In this document: positions 52,664 to 61,434 of the stretch, piece after piece
Position numbering within the stretch: position 1 is the stretch's first letter
How the letters are laid out: each line of letters begins with the position of its first letter
From: Streptomyces sp. NBC_01669
Lineage (GTDB): Bacteria; Actinomycetota; Actinomycetes; Streptomycetales; Streptomycetaceae
Length of the DNA: 64,000 bases
NCBI RefSeq assembly: GCF_026339735.1
Contig: NZ_JAPEQG010000001.1
Location: 8,245,001-8,309,000, forward strand
Direction: 5' to 3'
Translations under genes and position numbers: made by a program
Notes under the pieces: model-generated
The model's database searches: none
What the model was told of the DNA's origin: nothing
The model's input: only the letters and a program-made list of their open reading frames with translations

Positions 52664-53362
52664 TCAGCTCGCCCCGGCCCACGCGTAGCGGTGTTCCGGT
52701 CGGCCGGTGTCGCCGTACTTGAGACTGAGGCTGATGCGACCCGCGCTCTCCAGATACTTGAGGTATCGCTGGGCCGTGGAGCGGCTCAATCCGGCGCGGA
52801 CAGCGACCTCGTGTGCCGACAGCGGTTCGTCGGCTGCCGACAGGACGTGGCGGATGACGTCGGCAGTGGGCGCGGAGTGCCCCTTGGGCAGGCCGGCTGC
52901 GGCAACGGCCTGCGGAGTGCGAAGCGCTCCGAAGATCTGGTCGACCTGCTCCTGCCCGGCCTCGCCCCGGCCGCTGCCCACACCTTCCAGAGTGCGGCGC
53001 AGGGCGGCGTAGCTCTCCAGCTTGGACCGCAGGCCGCCGAAGCTGAAGGGCTTGACCAGGTACTGCAGGGCGCCGTAGCGCATGGCGGTCTGCACAGTCG
53101 TGACATCCCGAGCGGCCGTCACCATGATCACGTCTGCCGTGTGGCCGCGCTGGCGAAGCCGCCGTACGAGCGTCAGTCCCGTCTCGTCCGGAAGATAGTG
53201 ATCGAGCAGTATGAGGTCGACATGTTCGCGCTCCAGCACGGACAGCGCCTGCGCGGCGGTGTGCGCGCGAGAGACGACGCGGAAGCCGGGCACCTTGGCC
53301 ACGTACGCCGCGTTGATCTCGGCCACACGGAAGTCGTCGTCGACCACGAGGACGTCGATCAT
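52664..53362 (-). CDS. CitB/DcuR-like response regulator
   Basis: A 232-residue regulator. The receiver domain has the acidic pair in VLVVDDDFRVAEINAAYVAK, the phospho-accepting Asp in LILLDHYLPDETG, and the Lys in LVKPFSFGGLRSKLESY. The output domain has an HTH (HEVAVRAGLSRSTAQRYLKY). This domain order matches CitB/DcuR regulators, which usually control uptake of di- and tricarboxylates. It is coupled to the kinase gene through ATGA. Divergent to the pair is an ABC importer operon, the probable target. Confidence 0.88.
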   Translation of the reverse strand: MIDVLVVDDDFRVAEINAAYVAKVPGFRVVSRAHTAAQALSVLEREHVDLILLDHYLPDETGLTLVRRLRQRGHTADVIMVTAARDVTTVQTAMRYGALQYLVKPFSFGGLRSKLESYAALRRTLEGVGSGRGEAGQEQVDQIFGALRTPQAVAAAGLPKGHSAPTADVIRHVLSAADEPLSAHEVAVRAGLSRSTAQRYLKYLESAGRISLSLKYGDTGRPEHRYAWAGAS

Positions 53363-54957
53363 TGGAACTCTCCCACTTCGGTCAGCTGCCGGACGGCGAG
53401 TGTCTCGGGCAGGACGACGGTGAAGACCGCGCCACCGCCGGCCCTGGCACTGACGCGGGCCACGCCGCCGTAACGCTCCGCGAGCCGGCGTACCAGTGCC
53501 AGGCCGAGCCCACGGCCCCGATGTGAGGGGGACTCCTTGGTGGACCAGCCCTCGGTGAAGATCTGTTCGCGCAGATCGGGCGCTACGCCAGGACCGTTGT
53601 CGCTGACCCGCAGGACCGCTGTGGTGCCCTCCGCGAAGAGTTCCACTTCGATGAGTGAAGCGACGTCCAGTGCGTTGTCGATCAGGTTGCCCAGGACGGT
53701 CACCAGATCGCGCGGGTCCACCACCACGTCGGGGAGCAGGGTGCTGGGGGAGATGCGCAACGACGCGCCCCGCTCTGCGGCGATGGCCGACTTGCCCACC
53801 AGCAGCGAAGACAGCAGAGGGTCATTGACGCGTTCCGCGACCTGCTCCGCCGACGCCCGGTGACCATGGGCCACCTCCGCGACGAACTCCATCGCCGCGT
53901 CGTGCCTCCCGAGTTCCAGCAGCCCGAGCAGGGTGTGGAGCCGGTTGGCATGCTCGTGGTCCTGGGCGCGGAGCGCGTCGAGAAGGCCGTGCGTGGAGTC
54001 CAGTTCGCGGCCGAGCAGCTCCAATTCGGTGCGATCGCGCAGGGTGACCACAGCGCCGCCGTCACCGGTCGGCATGCGGTTGGCGATCAGCACGCGTCCC
54101 CGGCAGACGGTGAGGAGGTCCGCGCCGTCGACCTGCCCGGCCAGCACCTCTGCCGTACGGCCCGGGGGCAGCACCTCGCCCAGCACACGTCCGACGGCGT
54201 CCTGGGTCAGCTCCAGCAGACGCTGCGCCTCGTCGTTCAGCAGACGGATCCGCCCCCGCGCATCGACGGCGAGAACTGCTTCGCGGATGCTGTGCAGCAT
54301 GGCCTCGCGCTCGTCCAGCAGCGCCGAGATGTCGGCGAAGGCCAGTCCATGCGTGCTGCGCTGCAGGCGTCGCGAGACGGCCAGGGCAGCCAGCACACCT
54401 GCGGCGAGTGCAGCCCCCGCGTAGAGCAGAAGTCCGGGAATGGTTCCGAGCAGCCGCTCGTGGACGCTGTCGTAGGCAATGCCCACCGAGACGGCACCGA
54501 CGATGGTCCCGCTCCTGTCGCGGAGGGGGACTTTCGCGCGCGCGGAGCGGCCCAGGGTTCCGTCGTCGATCTGCATGATTTCCCGGCCGGCCAGGGCCGT
54601 GCTGGGATCGGTGGAGACGTGCTTGCCGATCTGTCGGGTGTCGGTGTGCGACCAGCGGACCCCGCGGGTGTCCATGACCACGATGTAGAGGGCACCGGTG
54701 GCCCGCCGGATCCGCTCCGCCTCGGCCTGTACCGGACCGCTGGGGCTGGGCTCGGTGCTCGTCAGGTGGAGCACCAGCGCGGGTTCGGCGGCAGTGGTCT
54801 GGGCGATGGACAGGGCCTGACGCATCGCCTGGTCGTCCAGCTGGTGGCTGAGCGGGGCAAGGAAGAGTCCGGTGACGAGCATGACCACCCCGGTCGTGAT
54901 GGCCACCTGAGTGAGCAGGACCTGCGCGAAGACACGGCGGGGCCAGTGAATCCGCAT
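53359..54957 (-). CDS. CitA/DcuS-like sensor histidine kinase
   Basis: A 532-residue kinase. N-terminal helix, an extracytoplasmic sensor (about 35-165, with GALYIVVMDTRGVRWSHTDT typical of citrate sensors), a second helix (about 175-197), then a PAS domain (EAVLAVDARGRIRLLNDEAQ). The phosphorylated His lies in RAQDHEHANRLHTLLGLLEL. The ATP domain has GNLIDNALDVAS, VSDNGPGVAP and SHRGRGLGLALVRRLAERYG. It should sense a small carboxylate outside the cell and phosphorylate its coupled regulator. Confidence 0.88.
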   Translation of the reverse strand: MRIHWPRRVFAQVLLTQVAITTGVVMLVTGLFLAPLSHQLDDQAMRQALSIAQTTAAEPALVLHLTSTEPSPSGPVQAEAERIRRATGALYIVVMDTRGVRWSHTDTRQIGKHVSTDPSTALAGREIMQIDDGTLGRSARAKVPLRDRSGTIVGAVSVGIAYDSVHERLLGTIPGLLLYAGAALAAGVLAALAVSRRLQRSTHGLAFADISALLDEREAMLHSIREAVLAVDARGRIRLLNDEAQRLLELTQDAVGRVLGEVLPPGRTAEVLAGQVDGADLLTVCRGRVLIANRMPTGDGGAVVTLRDRTELELLGRELDSTHGLLDALRAQDHEHANRLHTLLGLLELGRHDAAMEFVAEVAHGHRASAEQVAERVNDPLLSSLLVGKSAIAAERGASLRISPSTLLPDVVVDPRDLVTVLGNLIDNALDVASLIEVELFAEGTTAVLRVSDNGPGVAPDLREQIFTEGWSTKESPSHRGRGLGLALVRRLAERYGGVARVSARAGGGAVFTVVLPETLAVRQLTEVGEFQ

Positions 54958-55065
54958 GCGTTCGCCCTCTGCCTTCCGCTAGCCTGGAACCCGAAGATCC
55001 GTTTTGCCTTGTGTGAACGCAACGTAAACGTCGCCGCCGCCTCTGACTAGCCCTCGTTGCGCTTT

Positions 55066-55089
55066 CGTTCTGTGAGCGTGAGCAGAACG
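55066..55089. promoter_or_regulatory. Inverted repeat, candidate response-regulator site
   Basis: CGTTCTG and CAGAACG are separated by 10 bp in the divergent region between the histidine kinase and the ABC importer, well placed for a regulator of both. Confidence 0.4.
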
Positions 55090-55174
55090 AGCAGAACCGC
55101 AGGTTATGGGCAGAAGCGGGAGTTGTGAGCGCAAGGGTGCCGCCGTGCCCAGGACGCACCTAGCGTCCCGCCTC

Positions 55175-55990
55175 ATGAACAGCGAAACGAGCCCCGCCAT
55201 CGAGCTGCGGGGCGCGAGCAAAGCGTTCCGGACTCCGTCGGGGGCGCTCCACACCGCCGTACGAGATCTGGACCTCACGATCGGGCGCGGCGAGTTCGTT
55301 GCCGTGGTGGGACCGACCGGATGCGGCAAGTCGACCACCCTGACCCTGGTCAGCGGCCTGGAGGAGCCCACCGAGGGCGAGGTGCTGGTGGCCGGTGAGC
55401 CGGTGCGCGGCATCGGCGACAAGGTCGGCTTCGTCTTCCAGCAGGATGCGGTCTTCCCCTGGCGCACCGTGCTCTCCAACGTGATGGCAGGTCCCCGCTT
55501 CCGGGGCGTGCCGAAGCCCGAGGCGAAGGAACGCGCCCGGGAGTGGCTCGCCCGGGTCGGCCTGTCCTCCTTCGAGGACCGCTATCCCCACCAGCTGTCC
55601 GGCGGTCAGCGCAAGCGTGTCGCGCTCGCGGCCACGTTCGTCAATGATCCCGAGATCCTGCTCATGGACGAGCCCTTCTCCGCACTCGATGTGCAGACCC
55701 GGGCCCTGATGTCGGACGAACTGCTGGAGTTGTGGGCCGGGACCGGCGCCTCCGTCGTCTTCGTCACCCATGACCTGGAGGAGTCCATAGCGCTGGCCGA
55801 CAAGGTCGTGGTCATGACTGCGGGACCGGCCACCGTCAAGGAGGTCTTCGAGATAGACCTGCCCCGCCCGCGCAAGGTCGAACAGGTGCGTCTGGAGCCC
55901 CGGTTCCTCGAGATCTACCGGGAGATCTGGTCCTCGCTCGGCGAAGAGGTTCGCATCACCCGCGAGAGGGGTGCTCTCCATGTCGCCTGA
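55175..55990 (+). CDS. NitT/TauT-type ABC transporter ATPase
   Basis: A 271-residue ATPase with Walker A VVGPTGCGKSTTLTLVSG, Q-loop VFQQDAVFPWRTVLSNV, signature LSGGQRKRVALAATFVNDP and Walker B LLMDEPFSALDVQTRA. The FPWRTVLSNV block is typical of nitrate/sulfonate/taurine (SsuB-like) ATPases. No clear Shine-Dalgarno precedes the ATG; a GTG ten codons earlier is an alternative. It heads a three-gene importer operon divergent from a CitA/CitB-like two-component system. Confidence 0.88.
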   Translation: MNSETSPAIELRGASKAFRTPSGALHTAVRDLDLTIGRGEFVAVVGPTGCGKSTTLTLVSGLEEPTEGEVLVAGEPVRGIGDKVGFVFQQDAVFPWRTVLSNVMAGPRFRGVPKPEAKERAREWLARVGLSSFEDRYPHQLSGGQRKRVALAATFVNDPEILLMDEPFSALDVQTRALMSDELLELWAGTGASVVFVTHDLEESIALADKVVVMTAGPATVKEVFEIDLPRPRKVEQVRLEPRFLEIYREIWSSLGEEVRITRERGALHVA

Positions 55991-56843
55991 ATCCATCACC
56001 GCGAGCGCCGCTGTGACCAAGACCGAGCGGACCCAGGCCAGAGCGCGGGCCACCCGCAACCGCAGGTTCCTGGTGCTCGGCAGCCGGATCGCACTGCTCT
56101 TCGCGGTCATCGGGCTGTGGGAGTGGCTGGCCAGGACCGCGGTCATCGACCCGTTCAACTTCTCCATGCCGTCGAAGATCTGGGACCAGATCCGCACCTG
56201 GGTCGTCGACGGCACCGCCCAGGGCTCCCTGTGGGAGCAGATCTGGTACACGCTCTACGAAGCGCTGCTCGGCTGGGTCATCGGTGTGATCGCCGGTGTG
56301 CTGCTCGGTATCGCGCTGGGCCGGATCCGCTTCGCCGCCGATGTCCTGGGCCCGTACATCAAGGTGCTCAACGCCCTGCCGCGCATCGTGCTCGCCCCGA
56401 TCTTTCTGATCTGGTTCGGCCTCGGCCCCGCCTCGAAGGTGGCCTCCGCGGTCGTCCTCGTGTTCTTCCCCGTTTTCTTCAACGCCTTCCAGGGCGCCAG
56501 GGAGGTGGACCGCAACCTCGTCGCCAATTCCCGCATCCTGGGGGCCAGCAACCGCCAGGTCACCTTCCAGGTGGTCATCCCCTCAGCCACGTCGTGGATC
56601 TTCACCAGCCTGCATGTGAGCTTCGGCTTCGCGCTCATCGGCGCCATCGTCGGCGAGTACATCGGCGCCACCAAGGGTCTCGGGCTGCTGGTCGCCGCTT
56701 CCCAGGGCACCTTCAACGCGGCCGGCGTCTATGCCGCCATGGTCATTCTCGCGATCGTCGCGCTGCTGGCCGAGGGGCTGTTGACCTTCCTCGAGAAGCG
56801 GCTCTTCCGCTGGAAGCCTGCTGACGCCGACTCCGCACGCTGA
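55980..56843 (+). CDS. NitT/TauT-type ABC transporter permease
   Basis: A 287-residue permease with six helices. LYEALLGWVIGVIAGVLLGI and RIVLAPIFLIWFGLGPASKV are the usual SsuC-like blocks; the coupling segment is NSRILGASNRQVTFQVVIPS. It overlaps the ATPase gene by 11 bp. A GAGAGGGG Shine-Dalgarno lies inside the ATPase 3' end. The specific substrate is not evident. Confidence 0.88.
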   Translation: MSPESITASAAVTKTERTQARARATRNRRFLVLGSRIALLFAVIGLWEWLARTAVIDPFNFSMPSKIWDQIRTWVVDGTAQGSLWEQIWYTLYEALLGWVIGVIAGVLLGIALGRIRFAADVLGPYIKVLNALPRIVLAPIFLIWFGLGPASKVASAVVLVFFPVFFNAFQGAREVDRNLVANSRILGASNRQVTFQVVIPSATSWIFTSLHVSFGFALIGAIVGEYIGATKGLGLLVAASQGTFNAAGVYAAMVILAIVALLAEGLLTFLEKRLFRWKPADADSAR

Positions 56844-56895
56844 CGCCGCACGCCATCCGAACATCCCATTGCTTCTTCACAAGGACGTGAACCAG

Positions 56896-57933
56896 TTGCG
56901 TACATTCACCCGGATCTCGGCCGCCGCTGTCGTCGGCGCACTCGCCCTGACCACGCTGACCGCATGTGGCGACAACTCCACCTCCGCCTCCGGCGACAAG
57001 AACGTCAAGGTCAAGATCATGGTCGGGGGCCTCGACAAGGTCATCTACCTGCCCGCGATGCTCACCGAGCGCCTGGGCTACTTCAAGGACGAAGGGGTGT
57101 CGGTCCAGCTTCTGACCGAGCCCGCGGGCGTCCAGGCCGAGACGGCCCTGGTCTCCGGTGATGTACAGGGCACCGTCGGCTTCTACGACCACACCCTGGA
57201 CCTTCAGGTGAAGGGCAAGCAGGTCGAGTCGGTCGTCCAGTTCTCACACGCTCCGGGCGAAGTCGAGATCGTCTCCAACCAGGCAGCGGGCGGCATCAAG
57301 TCGGCGAAGGACTTCAAGGGCAAGAAGCTCGGAGTGACGGGCATCGGCTCCTCGACCGACTTCCTGACGAAGTACCTCGCCGTCAACAGCGGTGTCCAGA
57401 CCGACCAGTTCTCACCCGTCGCGGTGGGAGCGGGGCAGACCTTCATCTCCGCCCTCCAGCAAGGCTCCATCCAGGGCGGTATGACCACCGACCCGACCGT
57501 CGCCACCATCCTGGACAAGAAGCTCGGCAAGATCCTCATCGACATGCGCACCCCGGAAGGTTCCCAGCAGGCGCTCGGCGGGCCGTACCCCTCCTCCAGC
57601 CTCTACATGCAGACCGAATGGGTCAACAGCCACAAGGAAACCGTCCAGAAGCTGGCCAACGCCTTCGTCAAGACGCTGAAGTGGATGTCGACGCACAGCG
57701 CCGACGAGATCGCGGCCAAGATGCCCGCCGACTACGCGCAGGGCGGCGGCACGGCCCTCTACGCGCAGGCCATCAAGAGCACGCTGCCCATGTTCACCAC
57801 GGACGGCGTCATGCCCGCGGACGGACCCGCCACCGTCGAGCGTGTTCTGAAGGCCTTCAACCCGAACCTGAAGAACGCCAAGGTCGACCTCGAAAAGACC
57901 TACACCACCGAGTTCGTCAAGAACGCGGGCTGA
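56896..57933 (+). CDS. NitT/TauT-type ABC substrate-binding lipoprotein
   Basis: A 345-residue binding protein with a lipobox (LTTLTAC) and a mature domain typical of the SsuA/NMT1 group: YLPAMLTERLGYFKDEGVSV, GDVQGTVGFYDHTLDLQVKG, KKLGVTGIGSSTDFLTKYLA and GSIQGGMTTDPTVA. Substrates in this group include sulfonates, nitrate and pyrimidine precursors. The start is taken as TTG, nine or ten bases after AAGGA; a GTG three codons earlier is possible. It is the third gene of the operon and is followed by a strong terminator. Confidence 0.85.
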   Translation: MRTFTRISAAAVVGALALTTLTACGDNSTSASGDKNVKVKIMVGGLDKVIYLPAMLTERLGYFKDEGVSVQLLTEPAGVQAETALVSGDVQGTVGFYDHTLDLQVKGKQVESVVQFSHAPGEVEIVSNQAAGGIKSAKDFKGKKLGVTGIGSSTDFLTKYLAVNSGVQTDQFSPVAVGAGQTFISALQQGSIQGGMTTDPTVATILDKKLGKILIDMRTPEGSQQALGGPYPSSSLYMQTEWVNSHKETVQKLANAFVKTLKWMSTHSADEIAAKMPADYAQGGGTALYAQAIKSTLPMFTTDGVMPADGPATVERVLKAFNPNLKNAKVDLEKTYTTEFVKNAG

Positions 57934-57948
57934 CCGCACGCGTCGATC

Positions 57949-58000
57949 GCGCCTGCGCACCGGCGGGCCGGCTCACCGGAAAGCCCCGGTGTGCAGGCGC
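57949..58000 (+). terminator. Terminator of the importer operon
   Basis: GCGCCTGCGCACCGG pairs with CCGGTGTGCAGGCGC (15 bp, one G-T pair) around a 22-nt loop, 16 bp after the stop codon. Confidence 0.75.
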
Positions 58001-58042
58001 CTTGGGCTCACGCGACGGCCTGAATGACGTACCCACTGGTTG

Positions 58043-58104
58043 GCGGAGCTCCCGAACTCGAACGACTCGCCTCGGCGAACACGTCGTTCTCCCGGGGGCT
58101 CCGC
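58043..58104. other. Nested 62-nt hairpin of unknown role
   Basis: Three stacked stems share one axis: GCGGAGCTCCCG with CGGGGGCTCCGC (12 bp, one G-T), then GAACGAC with GTCGTTC (7 bp), then CGCC with GGCG. Small internal loops separate them. It lies 174 bp upstream of a DoxX-like gene and 43 bp beyond a terminator that already serves the previous operon. Confidence 0.5.
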
Positions 58105-58277
58105 TTTCCTGCGAACGGCGGAAGGCGCGGCACGCGGCCGTGCGACACCGGAGGGCGCCCGGGCAGAGGCGGAATGCGTGATCCGGCACCGAGAGGCACG
58201 ACCTCACCGCGAGGCGCCCGGGCCGCCTTCTGGCTATGGTCGACGAGGGGCCGAGTAGCTGATTGACGGAGGCTCCC

Positions 58278-58742
58278 ATGATCATGAAAGTTGAAACACG
58301 CGATGTGGCCCCGCGCCTTGCCACTGGAGCGTTCATCCTGAACTCAGGGTTGAGCAAACTGAAAGCGGACGAGGAGACGGCCGCGGGCGTGCACGGCATG
58401 GCCTGCGTGGCCTACCCATTCCTGAAGAAGCTGGACGCACAGCGCTTTACGCGGCTGCTCGCCTGGTCGGAGATCGCGGTCGGCGGAACACTGCTCGCTC
58501 CCTTCGTTCCGACCCCACTGGCCGGGCTCGCCCTGACCGGGTTCTCCGGCGGGCTGGTCGGCCTGTACCTCCGGGTCCCCGGACTGCGGGAGCCCGGCAG
58601 TCTGCGACCCACGCAGAACGGCGTCGCGATGGCCAAGGACTCCTGGATGCTGGGGATCGGGATCGGCTTCCTGGGCGCTGATTCACGATGGGGAGGTGGG
58701 TGTACGACCCGGCGCCGGCGACGCCGGTGCGGACGGCACTGA
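58278..58742 (+). CDS. DoxX-like membrane protein
   Basis: A 154-residue membrane protein. RLATGAFILNSGLSKLKADE, RLLAWSEIAVGGTLLAPFVP and the four helices fit a DoxX-like family seen next to redox or stress genes in Streptomyces. The last 18 residues (Arg-rich, RWGGGCTTRRRRRRCG) extend beyond the family end and may reflect a lost stop codon. GGAGG precedes the ATG. The role is unknown, possibly membrane redox balance. Confidence 0.72.
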   Translation: MIMKVETRDVAPRLATGAFILNSGLSKLKADEETAAGVHGMACVAYPFLKKLDAQRFTRLLAWSEIAVGGTLLAPFVPTPLAGLALTGFSGGLVGLYLRVPGLREPGSLRPTQNGVAMAKDSWMLGIGIGFLGADSRWGGGCTTRRRRRRCGRH

Positions 58743-58826
58743 CCGGAGGGCCGACGCCGGACCGGCGGTGCTCTTCGAGGCGTGTCGATGGCAGGGCCCG
58801 GGTGGGGGAGCGGCGATGGTGGTCGC

Positions 58827-59336
58827 ATGAAAAGCGCGGACCTTTTGACGGATGCGTTCACACGAGTCCAGGAATCGGTGCACTCGGCGGTCGAAGGTCT
58901 GTCCGTCGATGACCTGCATGTGCGGCTCGACGAGGGCGCCAACTCGATCGCATGGCTGGTGTGGCACCTCACCCGGATTCAGGACGATCATGTCTCGGAC
59001 GCGTTCGGTGTGGAGCAGGTCTGGTTCTCCCAGGACTGGGACTCCCGCTTCGACCTGCCTTTCGAGAGGGGAGCCACCGGGTACGGGCACAGCAGTAGAC
59101 AGGTCGCGTCCATGCGGGTGAGTTCGCCCGAACTGCTGCTCGGTTACCACGACGCGGTCCACGAGCGGAGCGTCGAATTCATCCGTGGGCTCGACGCCAG
59201 GTCCCTGGACCGCATCGTGGATGAGGCCTGGTCGCCGCCGGTCACCCTCGGCGTCCGGCTGATCAGCGTCATCGCGGACGACCTGCAGCATGTCGGCCAG
59301 GCCGCATTCGTCCGGGGCTCGATCGAGCGGCGGTAG
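58827..59336 (+). CDS. DinB-fold protein (DUF664-like)
   Basis: A 169-residue four-helix-bundle protein. DinB-type metal-site histidines appear in IAWLVWHLTRIQDDH and DDLQHVGQAAFVRGS. Such proteins may be thiol-dependent S-transferases or metal-binding enzymes (relatives include mycothiol-dependent isomerases), but the reaction is unknown. The start MKSADLLTDAF was chosen since the 15 upstream in-frame residues are Gly-rich and unrelated. Confidence 0.82.
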   Translation: MKSADLLTDAFTRVQESVHSAVEGLSVDDLHVRLDEGANSIAWLVWHLTRIQDDHVSDAFGVEQVWFSQDWDSRFDLPFERGATGYGHSSRQVASMRVSSPELLLGYHDAVHERSVEFIRGLDARSLDRIVDEAWSPPVTLGVRLISVIADDLQHVGQAAFVRGSIERR

Positions 59337-59633
59337 AACCGGACACCTACGGTTCGGCTGCCCGGGTGACCTGGACCGTGCGCCCGGCCGACCGTCATGG
59401 TGACGGGTGCGGTGTGGACCCACGCGCAGCCGTCGGCCGCGGTCCCGGCCGCCCATGAACCGACCTTTCGCCGGCATTCATGCGGCTCGACTTCGCCGCG
59501 ACTCTCCGCCAGTTGCCCGAAGTGCTGCTCACCGGGAGCTGATCCGCGCATCGCAGTGAGGCGCGGGCAGCCCCGCGACGGGCATCATGATCAGAGCACA
59601 CATATGACGGCATCAGGACGCAGGACGGTGGCC

Positions 59634-60623
59634 ATGACCCCGGAGAGTCTCATCCCGCAGCGAGCCGTGCTCGGGACGTGGCCGACCCCGCTCGAGCCGA
59701 TGCCAAGGCTCGCCCTTGCGCTCGGCCTCGGCGCGGACGACCTGTGGATCAAACGCGACGACCTCACGGGGTTGGGCGGCGGCGGGAACAAGGTACGCAA
59801 GCTGGAGTGGACATGCGGCGCGGCCCTGGCCGACGGTGCCACGGTCCTGGTGACCACGGGTGCGCCACAGAGCAACCACGCTCGTCTGACCGCCGCCGCC
59901 GGCGCCAGGCTGGGACTCGACGTCGTACTCGTACTCGCGGGATCCCCTGGAGCATCGGCCTCCGGAAACCTGGCACTCGACGGTCTGTTCGGCGCCACGG
60001 TCGTATGGGCCGGTGACGTCGGCGACCAGGCACTCGACGCCACCGCGCAGGAGGTTGCCGCCGGGCTGCGACGGCAGGGCGGTGTCCCGGCGGTCATCCC
60101 CTTCGGCGGTTCCAGCGTGCTGGGCGCGCGCGGATACGTCGAGTGCGGACGCGAACTCCTCGCCCAGGCCCGTGACCTGGAGACCGTCGTCGTAGCGGTC
60201 GGTTCGGGTGGCACGATGGCCGGCCTCGTCGATCCGCTGGGCGCCGCCCGAGTGATCGGTGTCCATTGCGGCGCCGTCACCGACCCGGCCGGGACCGTGG
60301 CCGCGTTGGTCTCCGGACTGTCCGGTACGGACTGCGCGCCGGACAGCCTGAGAATACGGCTCGACCAGGTCGGCGACGGCTACGGCGCTCTGACGGAGCA
60401 GTCCATGGCAGCCCTGACACTGACAGCCCGCACCGAAGGCATCGTGCTCGACCCGATCTACACCGGACGCGCGATGGCCGGTCTGATCGCGGCGATCGAG
60501 GACGGGGACGTGCTGCCCGGGCAGCGCACGGTCTTCCTGCACTCGGGCGGTCTGCCCGGACTCTTCGGTCACCGGGCGACGCTCGCGCAAGCGGAGGCGG
60601 CGTTGACCGTTTCACGACCATAG
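59634..60623 (+). CDS. D-cysteine desulfhydrase / ACC-deaminase family PLP enzyme
   Basis: A 329-residue fold-type II PLP enzyme. LWIKRDDLTGLGGGGNKVRK holds the PLP lysine, GAPQSNHARLTAAAGARLGL is the substrate loop and VVVAVGSGGTMAGLV the phosphate site. The family includes D-cysteine desulfhydrase and 1-aminocyclopropane-1-carboxylate deaminase; the Gly-rich GLGGGGNK loop favours the desulfhydrase side. GCAGGA lies eight bases before the listed ATG; an in-frame ATG 30 bases earlier is possible. It is not near the Dap cluster. Confidence 0.88.
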   Translation: MTPESLIPQRAVLGTWPTPLEPMPRLALALGLGADDLWIKRDDLTGLGGGGNKVRKLEWTCGAALADGATVLVTTGAPQSNHARLTAAAGARLGLDVVLVLAGSPGASASGNLALDGLFGATVVWAGDVGDQALDATAQEVAAGLRRQGGVPAVIPFGGSSVLGARGYVECGRELLAQARDLETVVVAVGSGGTMAGLVDPLGAARVIGVHCGAVTDPAGTVAALVSGLSGTDCAPDSLRIRLDQVGDGYGALTEQSMAALTLTARTEGIVLDPIYTGRAMAGLIAAIEDGDVLPGQRTVFLHSGGLPGLFGHRATLAQAEAALTVSRP

Positions 60624-60991
60624 GCGGCGGGCTCGCCGCGGTGGCCACCACCGCCCTGATCCAGCACATGTGGCCGCCCCCCGCCACCGAGGCGCACTCC
60701 GCGGTGCTGCGCGCCCTGCACGACACGGGGATCCGGGCGGATCTGTGCCATGGGGTGGCGGACCGGCCGGACGTGACACGACGGTGGGGCTTCGACACCC
60801 GGCTGGTACAGCCGCTGGACGACGTCTTCGCCCATACCGACAAGCCGGCCGGCGACGCGGTGGGCAGCAGGGTGGCGTTGGGCCTCGCCGTTCCCGATCC
60901 GCGCAGTCTCACCGCCGGAGGGCGGTGGCGGAATCGTCGCTCCCGAGGCCCCGTCCACCGTGCCCGCGGCGCGCGAGCCACCGCACCCTGA
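60624..60991 (+). pseudogene. Amidohydrolase-like remnant
   Basis: The frame carries AATTALIQHMWPPPATEAHS then VLRALHDTGIRADLCHGVAD, resembling the middle of amidohydrolase-superfamily deaminases. There is no start or N-terminal metal motif, and resemblance fades after FAHTDKPAG. It is interpreted as a gene fragment; the evidence is modest. Confidence 0.4.
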
Positions 60992-61161
60992 CCCGGGGAT
61001 CAGCGGTCCGGTCCTCCACCGGCGGTGAGGCACTCCAGGCCTCAGCGGGCCGACTCCTCGACCACGACGGAGTCGCCCTGAGGCACGGCGCCCTGTTGTG
61101 GGCGACAATGGAAGACGCAGGCAGGACATTCGCAGCCGCCGATTCTGGTCCGGAGCCACCC

Positions 61162-61401
61162 ATGGATTGCCCGGAAAGTTACGAGCTGGTATTTCAGGCG
61201 TCCGCCGTCGAGGACGACACCGTGATCGTTCGGCGCACCGCGAAAGAAGGGGCCGGCGGCTATCCCATCTACGAGGACGAGACGGGAATCGTCCGCGCGG
61301 AGATCAGCGAGCTCGGTGAGGTACGCATGCTGGCCAGCGGCGGACACCAGGTGTTCGGATCACCGCAGGTCCGCGCGGTCACCGAGCACACCAAGCCCTG
61401 A
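61162..61401 (+). CDS. Small conserved protein (DUF6296-like)
   Basis: A 79-residue protein with MDCPESYELVFQASAVEDDT, YPIYEDETGIVRAEISELGE and RMLASGGHQVFG. From memory this matches a Streptomyces family catalogued as DUF6296, small proteins of unknown function. It is probably a beta-rich fold. GGAG lies six bases before the ATG. No functional neighbour is apparent. Confidence 0.72.
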   Translation: MDCPESYELVFQASAVEDDTVIVRRTAKEGAGGYPIYEDETGIVRAEISELGEVRMLASGGHQVFGSPQVRAVTEHTKP

Positions 61402-61434
61402 GGAGACCACGCCGCCTCGACCGCCCGGTGGACC

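Larger units (their letters stand above)
57934..58277. other. Intergenic region with terminator and large hairpin
   Basis: This 344-bp interval holds the importer-operon terminator and a 62-nt nested hairpin, both listed separately. No gene. Confidence 0.5.

Noticed and set aside
59634..60623. Desulfhydrase-family gene as a part of Dap metabolism
   Set aside because: It is 36 kb from the Dap cluster with unrelated neighbours; a PLP fold alone gives no link.
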